Assembly: GCA_964580055.1 (NCBI GenBank)
Contig: CAZOJI010000001.1
Coordinates: 112,350-176,349 of the forward strand
Direction of reading: 5' to 3'
Length of the DNA stretch: 64,000 bases
DNA from: JBDGYW01 sp964580055
GTDB taxonomy: Bacteria > Gemmatimonadota > Gemmatimonadetes > Gemmatimonadales > GWC2-71-9
Shown here: positions 25,793 through 34,759 of the stretch, piece by piece
Layout of the letters: each line of letters opens with the position of its first letter
How positions within the stretch are numbered: the first letter of the stretch is position 1
The notes under the pieces: model-generated
The model's database searches: none
Seen by the model: only the letters and a program-made list of their open reading frames with translations
What the model was told of the DNA's origin: nothing
Program-made: the position numbers and the translations under genes

Positions 25793-26290
25793 TCAGGCGG
25801 GTGGTGCCCCCGCTGAGAGATTTTTGCTGCGCTCGATGGATTGCAGAGCAAGGTAGCGCTCACCGAACTTGTCCATGTTCTCCAGTTCGGTCTCGTATTG
25901 GTCAGCGTGGCGCTCTTCATCCCCCACAAGGTCTTCAAACAGCCGCTTCGACGCGGAATCGGCGTTCTGAGCGCACTCGTTTGCCCACCGATTGTAGTCC
26001 TTGTAACTCTGCTGCTCCATTTCCAGAGCCCGTTCCAGCATCCTCCGAACGTCGTGGATCTTCTCCACTTTGCTCGATGCTTCCATTTCTACCTGGCCCT
26101 TCAAAAACAAAACGCGCTCCGCAACGCGCTCTATGTGGAGCATCTCCTCTATAGCCGTCCTCTTGAACAAACCCGCCAGAAGGTCGTAGCCCTGGTCGTC
26201 ACAGTGGAAGTGAAAATACATGTACTGGTGAACCGCGGACATCTCGTCGGCAATTGCTTTGTTCAGTAGCTCGATGCTCTCGTCGTGCAT
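25793..26290 (-). CDS. bacterioferritin-like protein
   Basis: The 165-residue helical protein matches the bacterioferritin/ferritin-like family: LLNKAIADEMSAVHQYMYFH, then EEMLHIERV, a long middle helix with EMEQQSYKDY, and DEERHADQYE. These supply the Glu and His ligands of a diiron ferroxidase site. The ATG at 26290 has AGGAG about nine bases upstream; longer in-frame starts read as non-coding. It is the second ferritin-like gene of the window. Confidence 0.82.
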   Translation of the reverse strand: MHDESIELLNKAIADEMSAVHQYMYFHFHCDDQGYDLLAGLFKRTAIEEMLHIERVAERVLFLKGQVEMEASSKVEKIHDVRRMLERALEMEQQSYKDYNRWANECAQNADSASKRLFEDLVGDEERHADQYETELENMDKFGERYLALQSIERSKNLSAGAPPA

Positions 26291-26502
26291 CGTCTCGTCT
26301 CCTCGAAGATTCGTGTTCGTTTGTGTACAAATACCCCATGCAAAACGTATGTGGAGTGACGTCGCGCCGCTACTCTGGCAGCTACGCCGGCCGTGAATGC
26401 GTGCCCGGCGGCGTGTCCCTGTATCTGCCCGGCGTGACCCCTGCGTCCGCGTGAGCGGGGTGACAACCGGCTGTGGATGAGTGAGATTGTGTCCAAGCCA
26501 CA

Positions 26503-27552
26503 ATGAACCAGCGCTCGGTCATACAGAAACGTTCGAATACCAGCTCATACTGGCGACTCGTTGTAGTTTTAGCATTGTCGACACATTGCGCGACGGCTGC
26601 TAGAGTGGCCCCTCCCATACAGATGCAGGCATGGGTAGTCTACTTTGACGCCGAACGAGGCTTGGCTGAGGTCAGTGAGTTCGGGGATCTTTTCGACAGG
26701 ATCTCTCTGTTTGCATACGAATTGACCCCACAGGGCCGGCCGCGACCGGCCCCAGGCGTTGCTATGATGATACCACGTTTTCTCAGGTTGGCGGAGGAAC
26801 GGGGGTTTGCGCCGTGGGTCACGGTGGTGAATGATGTACGCTACAGCTCTGACAGTGCCATCTTGAAAGATCCTGATCTCGTGCACCAGTTGATCGCCGA
26901 CACGGAACGGCGGCAGTCCCATGCCAGAGCGTTGGCGGAGGAAGTGGCGTCGGACGGATTCACGGGCCTTCACTTGGACTACGAGATGTTGGCCGAAACA
27001 GACTCCGCTGCGTTCAGGTATTTCGTTCAGGAGCTTCGTAAGGAACTGCATGCGGCCGGCCTAGGATTGGAAGTCGTTATCGAGCCATCACGTGGACCGT
27101 TGCCTGTGCCGAACACGACCAGCGTTTCCGTGATGGGATACGACCTGTTCGGGCCGCATTCGGGACCTGGGCCGCGCGCTACGCCGAGTTTTGTCTCGAG
27201 TTTGAGAAATCGGGCCAGCGGCGACGCCGACAGTGCCGCAGGTTTGGCTCTGGCGGTCGGAGGTTTTGCGTGGGAACCCGGCGGCGAAGTCAGGCCGCTC
27301 GACTGGGCCCATGCGCGGGAGCTTCTGGCTGAAGCGCCGGAAGCGTTGCGAAGTGACGTGGACGACGTACCGAACGCTCGGTTGGAGGACGGCACCGAAG
27401 TGTGGTTCGAGGACTCGGAGAGTTTGCTCAGTAAATGGGACGCGGCCTGGGAGTCTGGTTTTCGTCGCCTGCTGCTATGGCGCCTTGGCGGCAACGACCA
27501 GCAACTCTTCCAGATGCTCGAAGACCTTCGGCGCGGGGTCGCCCGGAAATGA
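26503..27552 (+). CDS. secreted GH18-like glycoside hydrolase of the exopolysaccharide operon
   Basis: The 349-residue protein begins with a signal-like helix (YWRLVVVLALSTHC, possibly lipidated at that Cys) and contains GFTGLHLDYEML (~153-164). This corresponds to the DxxDxE catalytic strand of GH18-type barrels, keeping the last Asp and Glu but with His at the first Asp position. SVSVMGYDLFG further on matches the family's SxMxYD strand. It probably cleaves the polymer made by the downstream genes, as PgaB's hydrolase domain does. It is the first gene of a six-gene plus-strand operon. Confidence 0.7.
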   Translation: MNQRSVIQKRSNTSSYWRLVVVLALSTHCATAARVAPPIQMQAWVVYFDAERGLAEVSEFGDLFDRISLFAYELTPQGRPRPAPGVAMMIPRFLRLAEERGFAPWVTVVNDVRYSSDSAILKDPDLVHQLIADTERRQSHARALAEEVASDGFTGLHLDYEMLAETDSAAFRYFVQELRKELHAAGLGLEVVIEPSRGPLPVPNTTSVSVMGYDLFGPHSGPGPRATPSFVSSLRNRASGDADSAAGLALAVGGFAWEPGGEVRPLDWAHARELLAEAPEALRSDVDDVPNARLEDGTEVWFEDSESLLSKWDAAWESGFRRLLLWRLGGNDQQLFQMLEDLRRGVARK

Positions 27553-27562
27553 GGGGTGCTGG

Positions 27563-29065
27563 ATGAACATCAACACAGGCATAGAGCCACTGGACAAGCG
27601 TCTGGGAGGCGTACGGGCTGGCGGGGTGTACGTGGTCGCCGGTGTCCCGGGTAGTGGGAAGCTGGTATCGATGTTCCAGTTCCTCAACACGGCGCTGACC
27701 GGCGGTGGAAAGATCGCTCTGCTGACGGGTGCGCCCCCTGAGCAGGTGTTCGATCAGGCCGCTCATTGGGGTTTCGAATTCAAGGATGCCTGGCGCAGCG
27801 GTCAGATGCGGTTGCTTGGTTTCAGCCAGAATTTCGAGCAGCTGCTGCTACGCGCCGCCGATCCCAGAGACGTCTTTGGCGAATTGGCGGAGATGGTGGG
27901 GCCGGGTGTCGAACGCCTCGGGGTCGATCCCGGGAAGTCACTGTGGGAAACTCGTGCCGGAACAACAGTCGCGAGCCGGTTCCTCGAGTGGGTGGAGGGC
28001 TCGCAGGTAACGGTGTGGGCTACTCTCGGCAGCGGGGTGGCGGACTCGGCCTCTCCCGCAGGTGAATGGGTGATGCAGGCGGCGTCGGGTGTATTCGAGT
28101 TCGAGCGGCTACCAACAGGAGTTCGCCAACTCTGGATTCGCCGCATCAACCCGGCTTCCGACATCCAGCGGCCCATAAACCTCGAGCTGGTTCCTGGTGT
28201 GGGTCTGCAGCATTCTACCGGGCGGCTCGAACACGGAGGCACGGATGCCCCGATCGGCAATGAGCGGCGCTTGGGACTTCTCAACCTCGCCGACAAGCTC
28301 CCGGAGGAATTGAGAGGTTGGGCGGTGAAGCGATACGACGTCGTCGAACTCGACGATCCACTACGCCTGGTCACCAGACTACAGGACGGTGACTCGTTCG
28401 GCGTGATCTTGATCTATGTCGACAGGGCGCACACGGAGGACGCGTCCGAGGCGTGCCGAGCCGTGCGGCCGTTTACTATCGCCCCGGTCATCCTCGCGGC
28501 TGACGACAGATTGAGGGCGGCTGATCGTACTGCCGCGCTGGACGCAGGAGCAAATGACTTTCTGAGTGACAACTTCGCGATGGCCGAGTTGGCATCGAGA
28601 ATTGAACGGGCGGCTCAATCGGTTCGGGGCTTGGCGCCGCCGCGTCGTTCGCAAGAGCAGCGCCTCGAAAAAACACCGGCGAAGGTTTACGACGCACCTT
28701 CGTTTTTCGCTGCCGTCAAGGAGCGTCTAGGAACTGCGGACGGGAGCATTTTCACTCTCGTTCTCATTCGCGAGTCCGCGGCACCCGATGAGCTTGTTGG
28801 CGACGCTTTGCTGCAACAGGTTCGCAACGATGTGGGCGACATAGCAGGAGAGGTCTCCGGTGGATTCGGAGTCGTGCTGCAGGGTGCACGCCCCAATCAA
28901 GCCGGTGCTTTTCTCAGTCGCCTGCGCGAAACTTTGAAAGGGGAATCGGTAGCATTGTCCGACATGACCGTACGGTTGCTGAACAGCGCAACGGAGGCTG
29001 ACAGTATCGTCGAGACTCTCGATCCCAAAAGCAGCGAGCCAACCAATCACACCTCCCTGCCTTAG
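27563..29065 (+). CDS. RecA/KaiC-like, receiver-like, GGDEF-like three-module regulator (BcsE-like layout)
   Basis: The 500-residue protein starts like KaiC (IEPLDKRLGG) with a P-loop GVPGSGKL (27-34), in which the usual Thr/Ser is Leu34, so nucleotide binding may be impaired. Residues ~270-370 resemble a receiver (DAGANDFLSD) without a clear phospho-Asp. The last ~120 residues (FTLVLIRES, GGFGVVLQGARPNQAGAFLSRLRETL) read like a degenerate GGDEF fold. BcsE of cellulose systems has the same order of degenerate modules and binds c-di-GMP; I see no canonical RxxD site here. The start at 27563 follows GAGGGG. It lies 10 bp after the hydrolase gene. Confidence 0.65.
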   Translation: MNINTGIEPLDKRLGGVRAGGVYVVAGVPGSGKLVSMFQFLNTALTGGGKIALLTGAPPEQVFDQAAHWGFEFKDAWRSGQMRLLGFSQNFEQLLLRAADPRDVFGELAEMVGPGVERLGVDPGKSLWETRAGTTVASRFLEWVEGSQVTVWATLGSGVADSASPAGEWVMQAASGVFEFERLPTGVRQLWIRRINPASDIQRPINLELVPGVGLQHSTGRLEHGGTDAPIGNERRLGLLNLADKLPEELRGWAVKRYDVVELDDPLRLVTRLQDGDSFGVILIYVDRAHTEDASEACRAVRPFTIAPVILAADDRLRAADRTAALDAGANDFLSDNFAMAELASRIERAAQSVRGLAPPRRSQEQRLEKTPAKVYDAPSFFAAVKERLGTADGSIFTLVLIRESAAPDELVGDALLQQVRNDVGDIAGEVSGGFGVVLQGARPNQAGAFLSRLRETLKGESVALSDMTVRLLNSATEADSIVETLDPKSSEPTNHTSLP

Positions 29066-29081
29066 GCGATAGATCGAGATC

Positions 29082-31277
29082 ATGCCAAGACCGCCCGGAC
29101 ATAAGAAATCGGGTACGCCGTATTGGGTGAGATTCTCGCTCGTGATGCTCGGCTTTGGCGGGTTCACTTCCGCCTTCGTGCTGGTAGTGCTTCCGAAACG
29201 CTTCATACTTCAGTCGGGATTGGTCGAATCGGGGATAACGTTCGAATCCGAGAATCTGCCGTTCTTGGCCCCCGAGAGGGGACTCGACGTCCGCCCCACA
29301 CATCCCCGAACGACCGAGTCCGGGGCGGCGGGTATTGGACCCTCCGAACAGCTTTGGGCGGAAGTGCTTCCCCTGCTGACGGCTGAGGAATATGACGCGG
29401 CCCTTCAGGTATTCTCCTCATACCTGGCTGGTTTTCCAAATGATACAGATGCGTTGCGAGAGTACGCGGTCACTCTCATACGTGCGGGTCAAGCCACCGA
29501 AGCGGAGGCGGTATACGAGCGCCTCATTGCGGCGGGCAGGCTGGAATACAGGGACGATCTGGCGCGCTTGCTCAGAGATCGAGGCGACATGAACGGTGCT
29601 TTGGCACTGTTCCGTGAGCTAGTTGCGGATGATCCGGACAATGGCGAACGCAGACTAGAACTGGCTCGGACTCTGCTATGGGACGAACAGTACGAGAAAG
29701 CGATTGCGCAGTATCGCCTTGTTAGGAACCTAGTGCGTGACTTCCCTCAACTCCGGTTGGAACTCGCTCAGGCATTGTATTGGAACGGGCAAGCCGATGA
29801 GGCCTTCGCGCTGCTCTTGGGATACCCGTCACACGACTCGGCGTGGCCGCAAGTCAAACAGCTTCTAGCGGAAATTCTCCCCCAAGTCGTGCCGCAGGCA
29901 CCGGGGTTTGGAGAGCTGATTGGGCGTGCCATCCAAAATGGCGACCTGCACCAGGCAAGAGCGTTGTACCGCCGGTTACTGCTGCGCACTCCTCTCGATT
30001 CCGATGTTTGGGTCGACTGGGTGGACTTCCTGCAATACGAGTTGGAAGATCTCGAGGCAGCCCGGGCAGCGTTGATTTCTCGCGAAGAGCGGTACGACTT
30101 GTCGCCGGATCAGCGCTACCGTTTGGCACAGTTGCATGTTTGGACGGGTCACGAGGCGATGGCGGAGGCGGAACTGGAGAATCTGTTGAGGTTGGACCCA
30201 ACTCGGGCTGAAGCATGGGCTCTTTTGGGAGACGTCCGCCGCTGGGAAGGCGATCTGCTTGGCGCCAGGTCGGCGTACCAGAAAGCACTGGCAAAAGCGG
30301 CGGACAACGAACTGGCTTTGCGAGGTATGCGAGATATCCGTGAGCAGGTGGAGCTTGCGATTGCCGCGCGCGATCCGTCCGGAATTGGGCCGCACCTGGC
30401 ATACTTTCAAGACTCGGACGAGTTCAACCGGCTCGATATCGCGGTTCGCGGCGCAATGCGGTGGCACACGACCGGATTGGTCTTGGAAACCGGCTACCGC
30501 TATCTGGACGGCCCTGCTTCGGGCGGTGCGGCGATGGTGGAGGAACGGGGCCCGTACGCGGAGTTGGAGCTGGTACGCTGGTGGCGTCTCGGTACGGTGC
30601 GAACATCTGTGAGAGCCGGTGTGCAACAGATCGAACCGTTCGGAAACGAGCCTGTTGTCAACGCCGCAATCGAGGTCCCGGATGCCGGCGGTACGTCATT
30701 GCAGATTGGTTACGCTCACGGTCCGGCATACCCCCATACGGCCACGATCGCGAGTGTGCTTGGCGGGGTGCTGTCCGACGACTTCCGATTTTCCGCGTAT
30801 AGAGCAGTTGGCAAGGATTGGAGCGTTGCAGGGGCAGCCACGGTGGTTTCCCTGCGCGGCGGGTCGACGGACAACTGGCGGTTGGGTGGAACCGTGACTG
30901 CCAACCGACAACTCAATGCACTGCTCGCGGCCGGATTCACATCGAGAGTCCTGACTCACTCTCGGGCCGCGCCTTCATATGGAAGTCGGCGTTCCTATTG
31001 GGACCCGAGTTTCTTCTGGGCGAACTCGCTCATCTTGGAGCTGAGAAGCGTGGCTGCCGATCCGTGGCTGCTTTTCGCGAGGCTGACGCCCGGATTTGCG
31101 CTGGCCCGTGAGAGGGAAGTCGTCCGTACACAGCTCGTTCCTCAATTTGGATCCGTTGCAGGAGCTGAGTATGAGAAGGACCGGTTCTCGCTGGAGGCTG
31201 ATGTGGCGTACTACCGGGGCAGGGCAGGCGAGTACAATTCCCTGGCTGCGAACCTGAGTCTCTCGATAAGACCCTGA
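29082..31277 (+). CDS. TPR/beta-barrel exopolysaccharide exporter (PgaA-like)
   Basis: The 731-residue protein has an N-terminal membrane anchor or uncleaved signal (FSLVMLGFGGFTSAFVLVVL), then TPR-type helical pairs (~85-420; repeated LxxExAxALYWNGQxxEA units) and a C-terminal ~300-residue region of alternating strands (IEVPDAGGTSLQIGYAHGP) that fits a beta-barrel. PgaA and AlgK/AlgE use the same plan to carry deacetylated polymer across the outer membrane. It overlaps nothing but sits 16 bp after the regulator gene and 1 bp before the glycosyltransferase gene. Confidence 0.75.
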   Translation: MPRPPGHKKSGTPYWVRFSLVMLGFGGFTSAFVLVVLPKRFILQSGLVESGITFESENLPFLAPERGLDVRPTHPRTTESGAAGIGPSEQLWAEVLPLLTAEEYDAALQVFSSYLAGFPNDTDALREYAVTLIRAGQATEAEAVYERLIAAGRLEYRDDLARLLRDRGDMNGALALFRELVADDPDNGERRLELARTLLWDEQYEKAIAQYRLVRNLVRDFPQLRLELAQALYWNGQADEAFALLLGYPSHDSAWPQVKQLLAEILPQVVPQAPGFGELIGRAIQNGDLHQARALYRRLLLRTPLDSDVWVDWVDFLQYELEDLEAARAALISREERYDLSPDQRYRLAQLHVWTGHEAMAEAELENLLRLDPTRAEAWALLGDVRRWEGDLLGARSAYQKALAKAADNELALRGMRDIREQVELAIAARDPSGIGPHLAYFQDSDEFNRLDIAVRGAMRWHTTGLVLETGYRYLDGPASGGAAMVEERGPYAELELVRWWRLGTVRTSVRAGVQQIEPFGNEPVVNAAIEVPDAGGTSLQIGYAHGPAYPHTATIASVLGGVLSDDFRFSAYRAVGKDWSVAGAATVVSLRGGSTDNWRLGGTVTANRQLNALLAAGFTSRVLTHSRAAPSYGSRRSYWDPSFFWANSLILELRSVAADPWLLFARLTPGFALAREREVVRTQLVPQFGSVAGAEYEKDRFSLEADVAYYRGRAGEYNSLAANLSLSIRP

Positions 31278-31278
31278 G

Positions 31279-32613
31279 ATGGCCGCTCCGGCGAAAACCC
31301 AGGCGCTCGCGTCCATAACAATCACGACCACGATGGTGATCGTGACGACTCTGGTCATCTGGTGGACTCTCAACTCACCGCTCCAAGTGCAACGGTTCTT
31401 GATCCGGCTGGTAGTTGTGAGCTTGTTACTCTTCCTCGTCACCCTCTTCCTGCGGTACTTCACTCTGCTGTGGTTCGGTTATCTCCAGCACGCTGAGAGA
31501 ACCATCAAGGGCCCTCCTGCAGACGCCACTTATCTGCCGGTGTCGGTGGTGGTTCCTGCATACAACGAGGCTCCGGTGCTGGGAGATGCGATTGAAGCAT
31601 TGCTCCAACTGGACTACCCGGAGTTGGAGGTGATCATCATAGATGATGGGTCTACCGACGAGACTCTTGCAGTCGCCAGACAGTGGGAGGGACGCCATGG
31701 TGCGATCGATGTAAGAGTGTTCACGAAGGCGAACGGAGGCAAGGCTACGGCGCTGAACGCGGGCATCGACCAGGCCCGCCACGAGTTCGTGTTGTGTATG
31801 GATGCGGACGCTTGGATCGAGCCGCATAGCCTTCGTGCGGCTATGCCACATTTCGCGGACGAGTCCATTGGCGCTGTCGCCGGCAACGTGAAGGTAATGA
31901 ACAGGGATCACTGGTTGGCACGGCTTCAGGCCCTCGAGTACATAGAGGGACTGAACATGCCGCGCCGCGCACAGGGGTTCATGGCCGCTGTCAACATCGT
32001 TCCCGGACCGCTGGGGGTGTTTCGTATCGAAGCGCTTCAGGATGTTGGCGGCTACGACGACGACACGTTTGCGGAGGATGCCGACCTGACCATGAAGCTC
32101 GTGGCATCGGGCTGGAAGATCATCTACGAGGACGGTGCGGTGACTTGGACCCACGGGCCCACCAATGTGCTGGACCTCATACAGCAACGATACCGATGGA
32201 CCCGCGGCATCCTCCAAGTGCTGCGGAAGCGACGATCGATCATCTGGCATCCATTCCCTGATTTTCCGCTGTGGCTGTCGACGGTTGAAATGGCTTTCGA
32301 GGGAGTGGTGTGGCCCATTCTGAACGTCTACGCTCATCTCTTCTTTGCCATGGTGGCTCTGTTGTACGGCATGGGCGAGTTGCTACTGTATTGGTGGGTT
32401 TTGTTGACGGTGCTCGATCTCGTCGTGGCGTTGATAACGGTGGCGATGGAAGAAGAAGAGCTGATTCTGGTTCCACACGCACTCATCTATCGGTTTGCGT
32501 TCATATTGTTCTTGGATGTCACCAAGGCATTCGCAGCCATCGAAGAGTTGTTCAATCTCGGTATGAGTTGGGGAAAGCTGCGCCGTGTCACGTACAGCCA
32601 TGGCGCGCACTGA
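31279..32613 (+). CDS. PgaC-like family 2 glycosyltransferase
   Basis: The 444-residue membrane enzyme has two N-terminal helices, a GT2 domain (SVVVPAYNEAP, IIIDDGSTDE, CMDADAWIEP, FAEDADLTMKL, QQRYRWTRG) and C-terminal helices ending SWGKLRRVTYSHG. The closing W-x-KL-x-R motif is typical of the PgaC/IcaA group that polymerises UDP-N-acetylglucosamine. The polymer identity is inferred, not proven. It is the synthase of the operon. Confidence 0.88.
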   Translation: MAAPAKTQALASITITTTMVIVTTLVIWWTLNSPLQVQRFLIRLVVVSLLLFLVTLFLRYFTLLWFGYLQHAERTIKGPPADATYLPVSVVVPAYNEAPVLGDAIEALLQLDYPELEVIIIDDGSTDETLAVARQWEGRHGAIDVRVFTKANGGKATALNAGIDQARHEFVLCMDADAWIEPHSLRAAMPHFADESIGAVAGNVKVMNRDHWLARLQALEYIEGLNMPRRAQGFMAAVNIVPGPLGVFRIEALQDVGGYDDDTFAEDADLTMKLVASGWKIIYEDGAVTWTHGPTNVLDLIQQRYRWTRGILQVLRKRRSIIWHPFPDFPLWLSTVEMAFEGVVWPILNVYAHLFFAMVALLYGMGELLLYWWVLLTVLDLVVALITVAMEEEELILVPHALIYRFAFILFLDVTKAFAAIEELFNLGMSWGKLRRVTYSHGAH

Positions 32614-32676
32614 AGTCTCAGTTGCTATGCCGAGCCATATCGGTCGCATAACGGCTCACATTGGAGACGATAACGG

Positions 32677-32886
32677 ATGTCGGTAATCGATCTGCTGATA
32701 ACGATCATCGTGGTCACGATCCTAGTGACGATCGCACTGGGAGTTGCGACGTACATCGCCTACAAGCTCCGCCTGGCTCGACAACCGGAGTACATCGAAG
32801 ACGAGGAGCCTCGTGGACGGTACTTCGTGTTGCACGAGCCTCCGAGCGAGACTCCGGTTCTCCCGGAACAGGTAGATGCCACCTAA
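32677..32886 (+). CDS. small one-TM protein between synthase and deacetylase (PgaD-like position)
   Basis: The 69-residue product has one strong helix (LLITIIVVTILVTIALGVATYIAY) followed by an acidic, Pro-rich tail (IEDEEPRGRY). It occupies the place of PgaD, which helps the synthase respond to c-di-GMP, but shows no sequence match and only one helix instead of two. Its last 11 bases overlap the deacetylase gene. Confidence 0.65.
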   Translation: MSVIDLLITIIVVTILVTIALGVATYIAYKLRLARQPEYIEDEEPRGRYFVLHEPPSETPVLPEQVDAT

Positions 32887-34759
32887 GCGGGATCCGTTTC
32901 CACGAGTTCGGACTGCTCCACAGTGGTTGGGTGGACTGTTCGTCCTGGGTCTGATAGGAGCGGCGGTTGTGGGAGGAGGAGCCGTGCTATGGGAGAACGT
33001 CGATGTGCAGCGCATGACCGCCTCCTCGGCGTTACGGGAACCGCATTCGCCACCGTTACCACTACTGCCCGCACTGCCGGCACACGAAGAAACCCCGTTT
33101 GCGTTGGCGCTCTACCACTCGCGTGCCACGAACGGATTCTTCGAGGACGCCGACTACTATCCCGATCTCCTGGATCGCTGGGGGGCGCTGGCGCAAAATT
33201 CAGGAGCGCAGGTAACACGCGTTTCGAGTGTTGAGAGTCTCGACTCACTGGATGGTTACCAGGTGCTGGTTGTCCCGTCAGCCGTATGTTTGTCGGGGGC
33301 GGAGGTGTCCGCGATGCGTGCGTTTGCGGAGGAGGGGGGCGGCCTCGTCGTGACCTGGGCGGCGGGGGCGAGGGATTCGACCTGCACCTGGCTGGGTTGG
33401 GAGGCCTTGAACACTCTCACAGACACAACCGAATTCAGGACGCTGCAACGCAGGGAAGCCCTGTACTTGACTATTCCCGCAGGACTGCCATTCGCGGTGG
33501 GTTTTAGCCCGGCGACTCGGGTGGAGCTGCGCAACGAATCGCAACTAACGATGGCAACGACGGGTACGCGACTATACTGGTCCGACTGGGCCATGAACTC
33601 CGAACCTGCGGATGATGCGGTGGGGATGGATGCCGCAGCGTGGTCAGGTCGGACCGCGGGGGGCGGGAGGATAGTCTGGTTCGGGTTCAGACTGGGGCAG
33701 GGAGCGTCGGAGCGAGATGAGGAGTACATATCCCGACTGTTCGCTAATGGTTTACGGTGGGCTGCGGGAGTGCCAATGGCGCAGGTAGCACCTTGGCCGA
33801 ATGGAGGGCAGGCAGCGTTGGTGATCACGCAGGACGTTGAACTACACTTCCCAAACGCTGCGAGGTTGTCGAGGATCGCCCGTGAGAAAGCCGTGCCGGT
33901 AACGTTTTTTGTGGTCTCTCAACTTGCAGCCGAACACCCGGAGATTGCTGATTCCCTGCTGGAGGTTGGCGAGATCGGAAGCCATTCTTCTGACCATGCC
34001 GTCGTGGCGGGCAGGCCGTACGTAGATCAACGGGCCAGACTCAGTCGCAGCCAGGCGGAGCTTCGCAATTGGGCTGGTACGCGCGCCTACGGATTTCGCC
34101 CTCCTGAAGAACGTTTCGACGAGTCCACGCTGAGAGCGTGGACCTGGACCGGCGGCAAATACCTGGTCGGAGTGAACGAGGCACGTTCAGGCAGCCCGGA
34201 GGTGTTCGACACCCCGGACGGCAAGATCGCGTTGCTGCCGAGGATCGTCAAAAACGACTACAACGTGTACGTCCAGGATGGTGCGATGCGATCCAGGCGG
34301 CTGACCGAGGCCTTTTTAGCCGGCATGAAAAAGGTCAACGCGTTAGGTGCTCTAGCAGTGGTGTCGTTGCGGACACAGGTTGGTGGAGAGGGTGATCGCG
34401 TTCGGGTCATCGCGGAGGTCGTTGACAGCGCTCGCGCCAGCGGAGATTGGTGGTTTGCAACGGGTCACGAGATGGCCCGTTGGTGGCTTTCACGTTGGGA
34501 ATCGAGCGTGGAAGTGCACAGGACCGGTGAAACGCAACTCGAGATCAAGGTCAACGCCGACTCCGGGGACGGGCTGAAAGGAGCCTGGCTGGAACTCTTC
34601 CTACCGGGACGTGCCAGGGACTGGGTGCCGACACAGGACGGTGCGCTGCTGAGGCACGTGAGGACGGAGTGGGGCATCACAATACCTCTTGCAGATATCG
34701 CCCCCGGTGGTGAGAGCATCATCGATCTCGAGGCCGATGCCGGCGCCCCACCGACCTAG
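32876..34759 (+). CDS. membrane-anchored polysaccharide deacetylase with N-terminal Rossmann-like domain
   Basis: The 627-residue protein has a TM helix (~17-40), a ~220-residue region like glutamine-amidotransferase-type or beta-galactosidase trimerisation domains (VLVVPSAVCLSGAEVSAMRAF), then a NodB domain. In the latter, VITQDVE (Asp ~319) stands for the TFDD motif, HSSDH (~370-374) supplies two metal His, and GFRPPEERFD matches motif 3. A beta-sandwich of ~100 residues follows. It probably removes acetyl groups from the secreted polymer, as PgaB does. Its TAG shares CTAG with the convergent manA stop. Confidence 0.8.
   Translation: MPPKRDPFPRVRTAPQWLGGLFVLGLIGAAVVGGGAVLWENVDVQRMTASSALREPHSPPLPLLPALPAHEETPFALALYHSRATNGFFEDADYYPDLLDRWGALAQNSGAQVTRVSSVESLDSLDGYQVLVVPSAVCLSGAEVSAMRAFAEEGGGLVVTWAAGARDSTCTWLGWEALNTLTDTTEFRTLQRREALYLTIPAGLPFAVGFSPATRVELRNESQLTMATTGTRLYWSDWAMNSEPADDAVGMDAAAWSGRTAGGGRIVWFGFRLGQGASERDEEYISRLFANGLRWAAGVPMAQVAPWPNGGQAALVITQDVELHFPNAARLSRIAREKAVPVTFFVVSQLAAEHPEIADSLLEVGEIGSHSSDHAVVAGRPYVDQRARLSRSQAELRNWAGTRAYGFRPPEERFDESTLRAWTWTGGKYLVGVNEARSGSPEVFDTPDGKIALLPRIVKNDYNVYVQDGAMRSRRLTEAFLAGMKKVNALGALAVVSLRTQVGGEGDRVRVIAEVVDSARASGDWWFATGHEMARWWLSRWESSVEVHRTGETQLEIKVNADSGDGLKGAWLELFLPGRARDWVPTQDGALLRHVRTEWGITIPLADIAPGGESIIDLEADAGAPPT

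Noticed and set aside
26503..27552. Canonical chitinase label for the first exopolysaccharide gene
   Set aside because: The DxxDxE strand lacks the first Asp and the context is a polymer-export operon, so only a GH18-like hydrolase can be supported.
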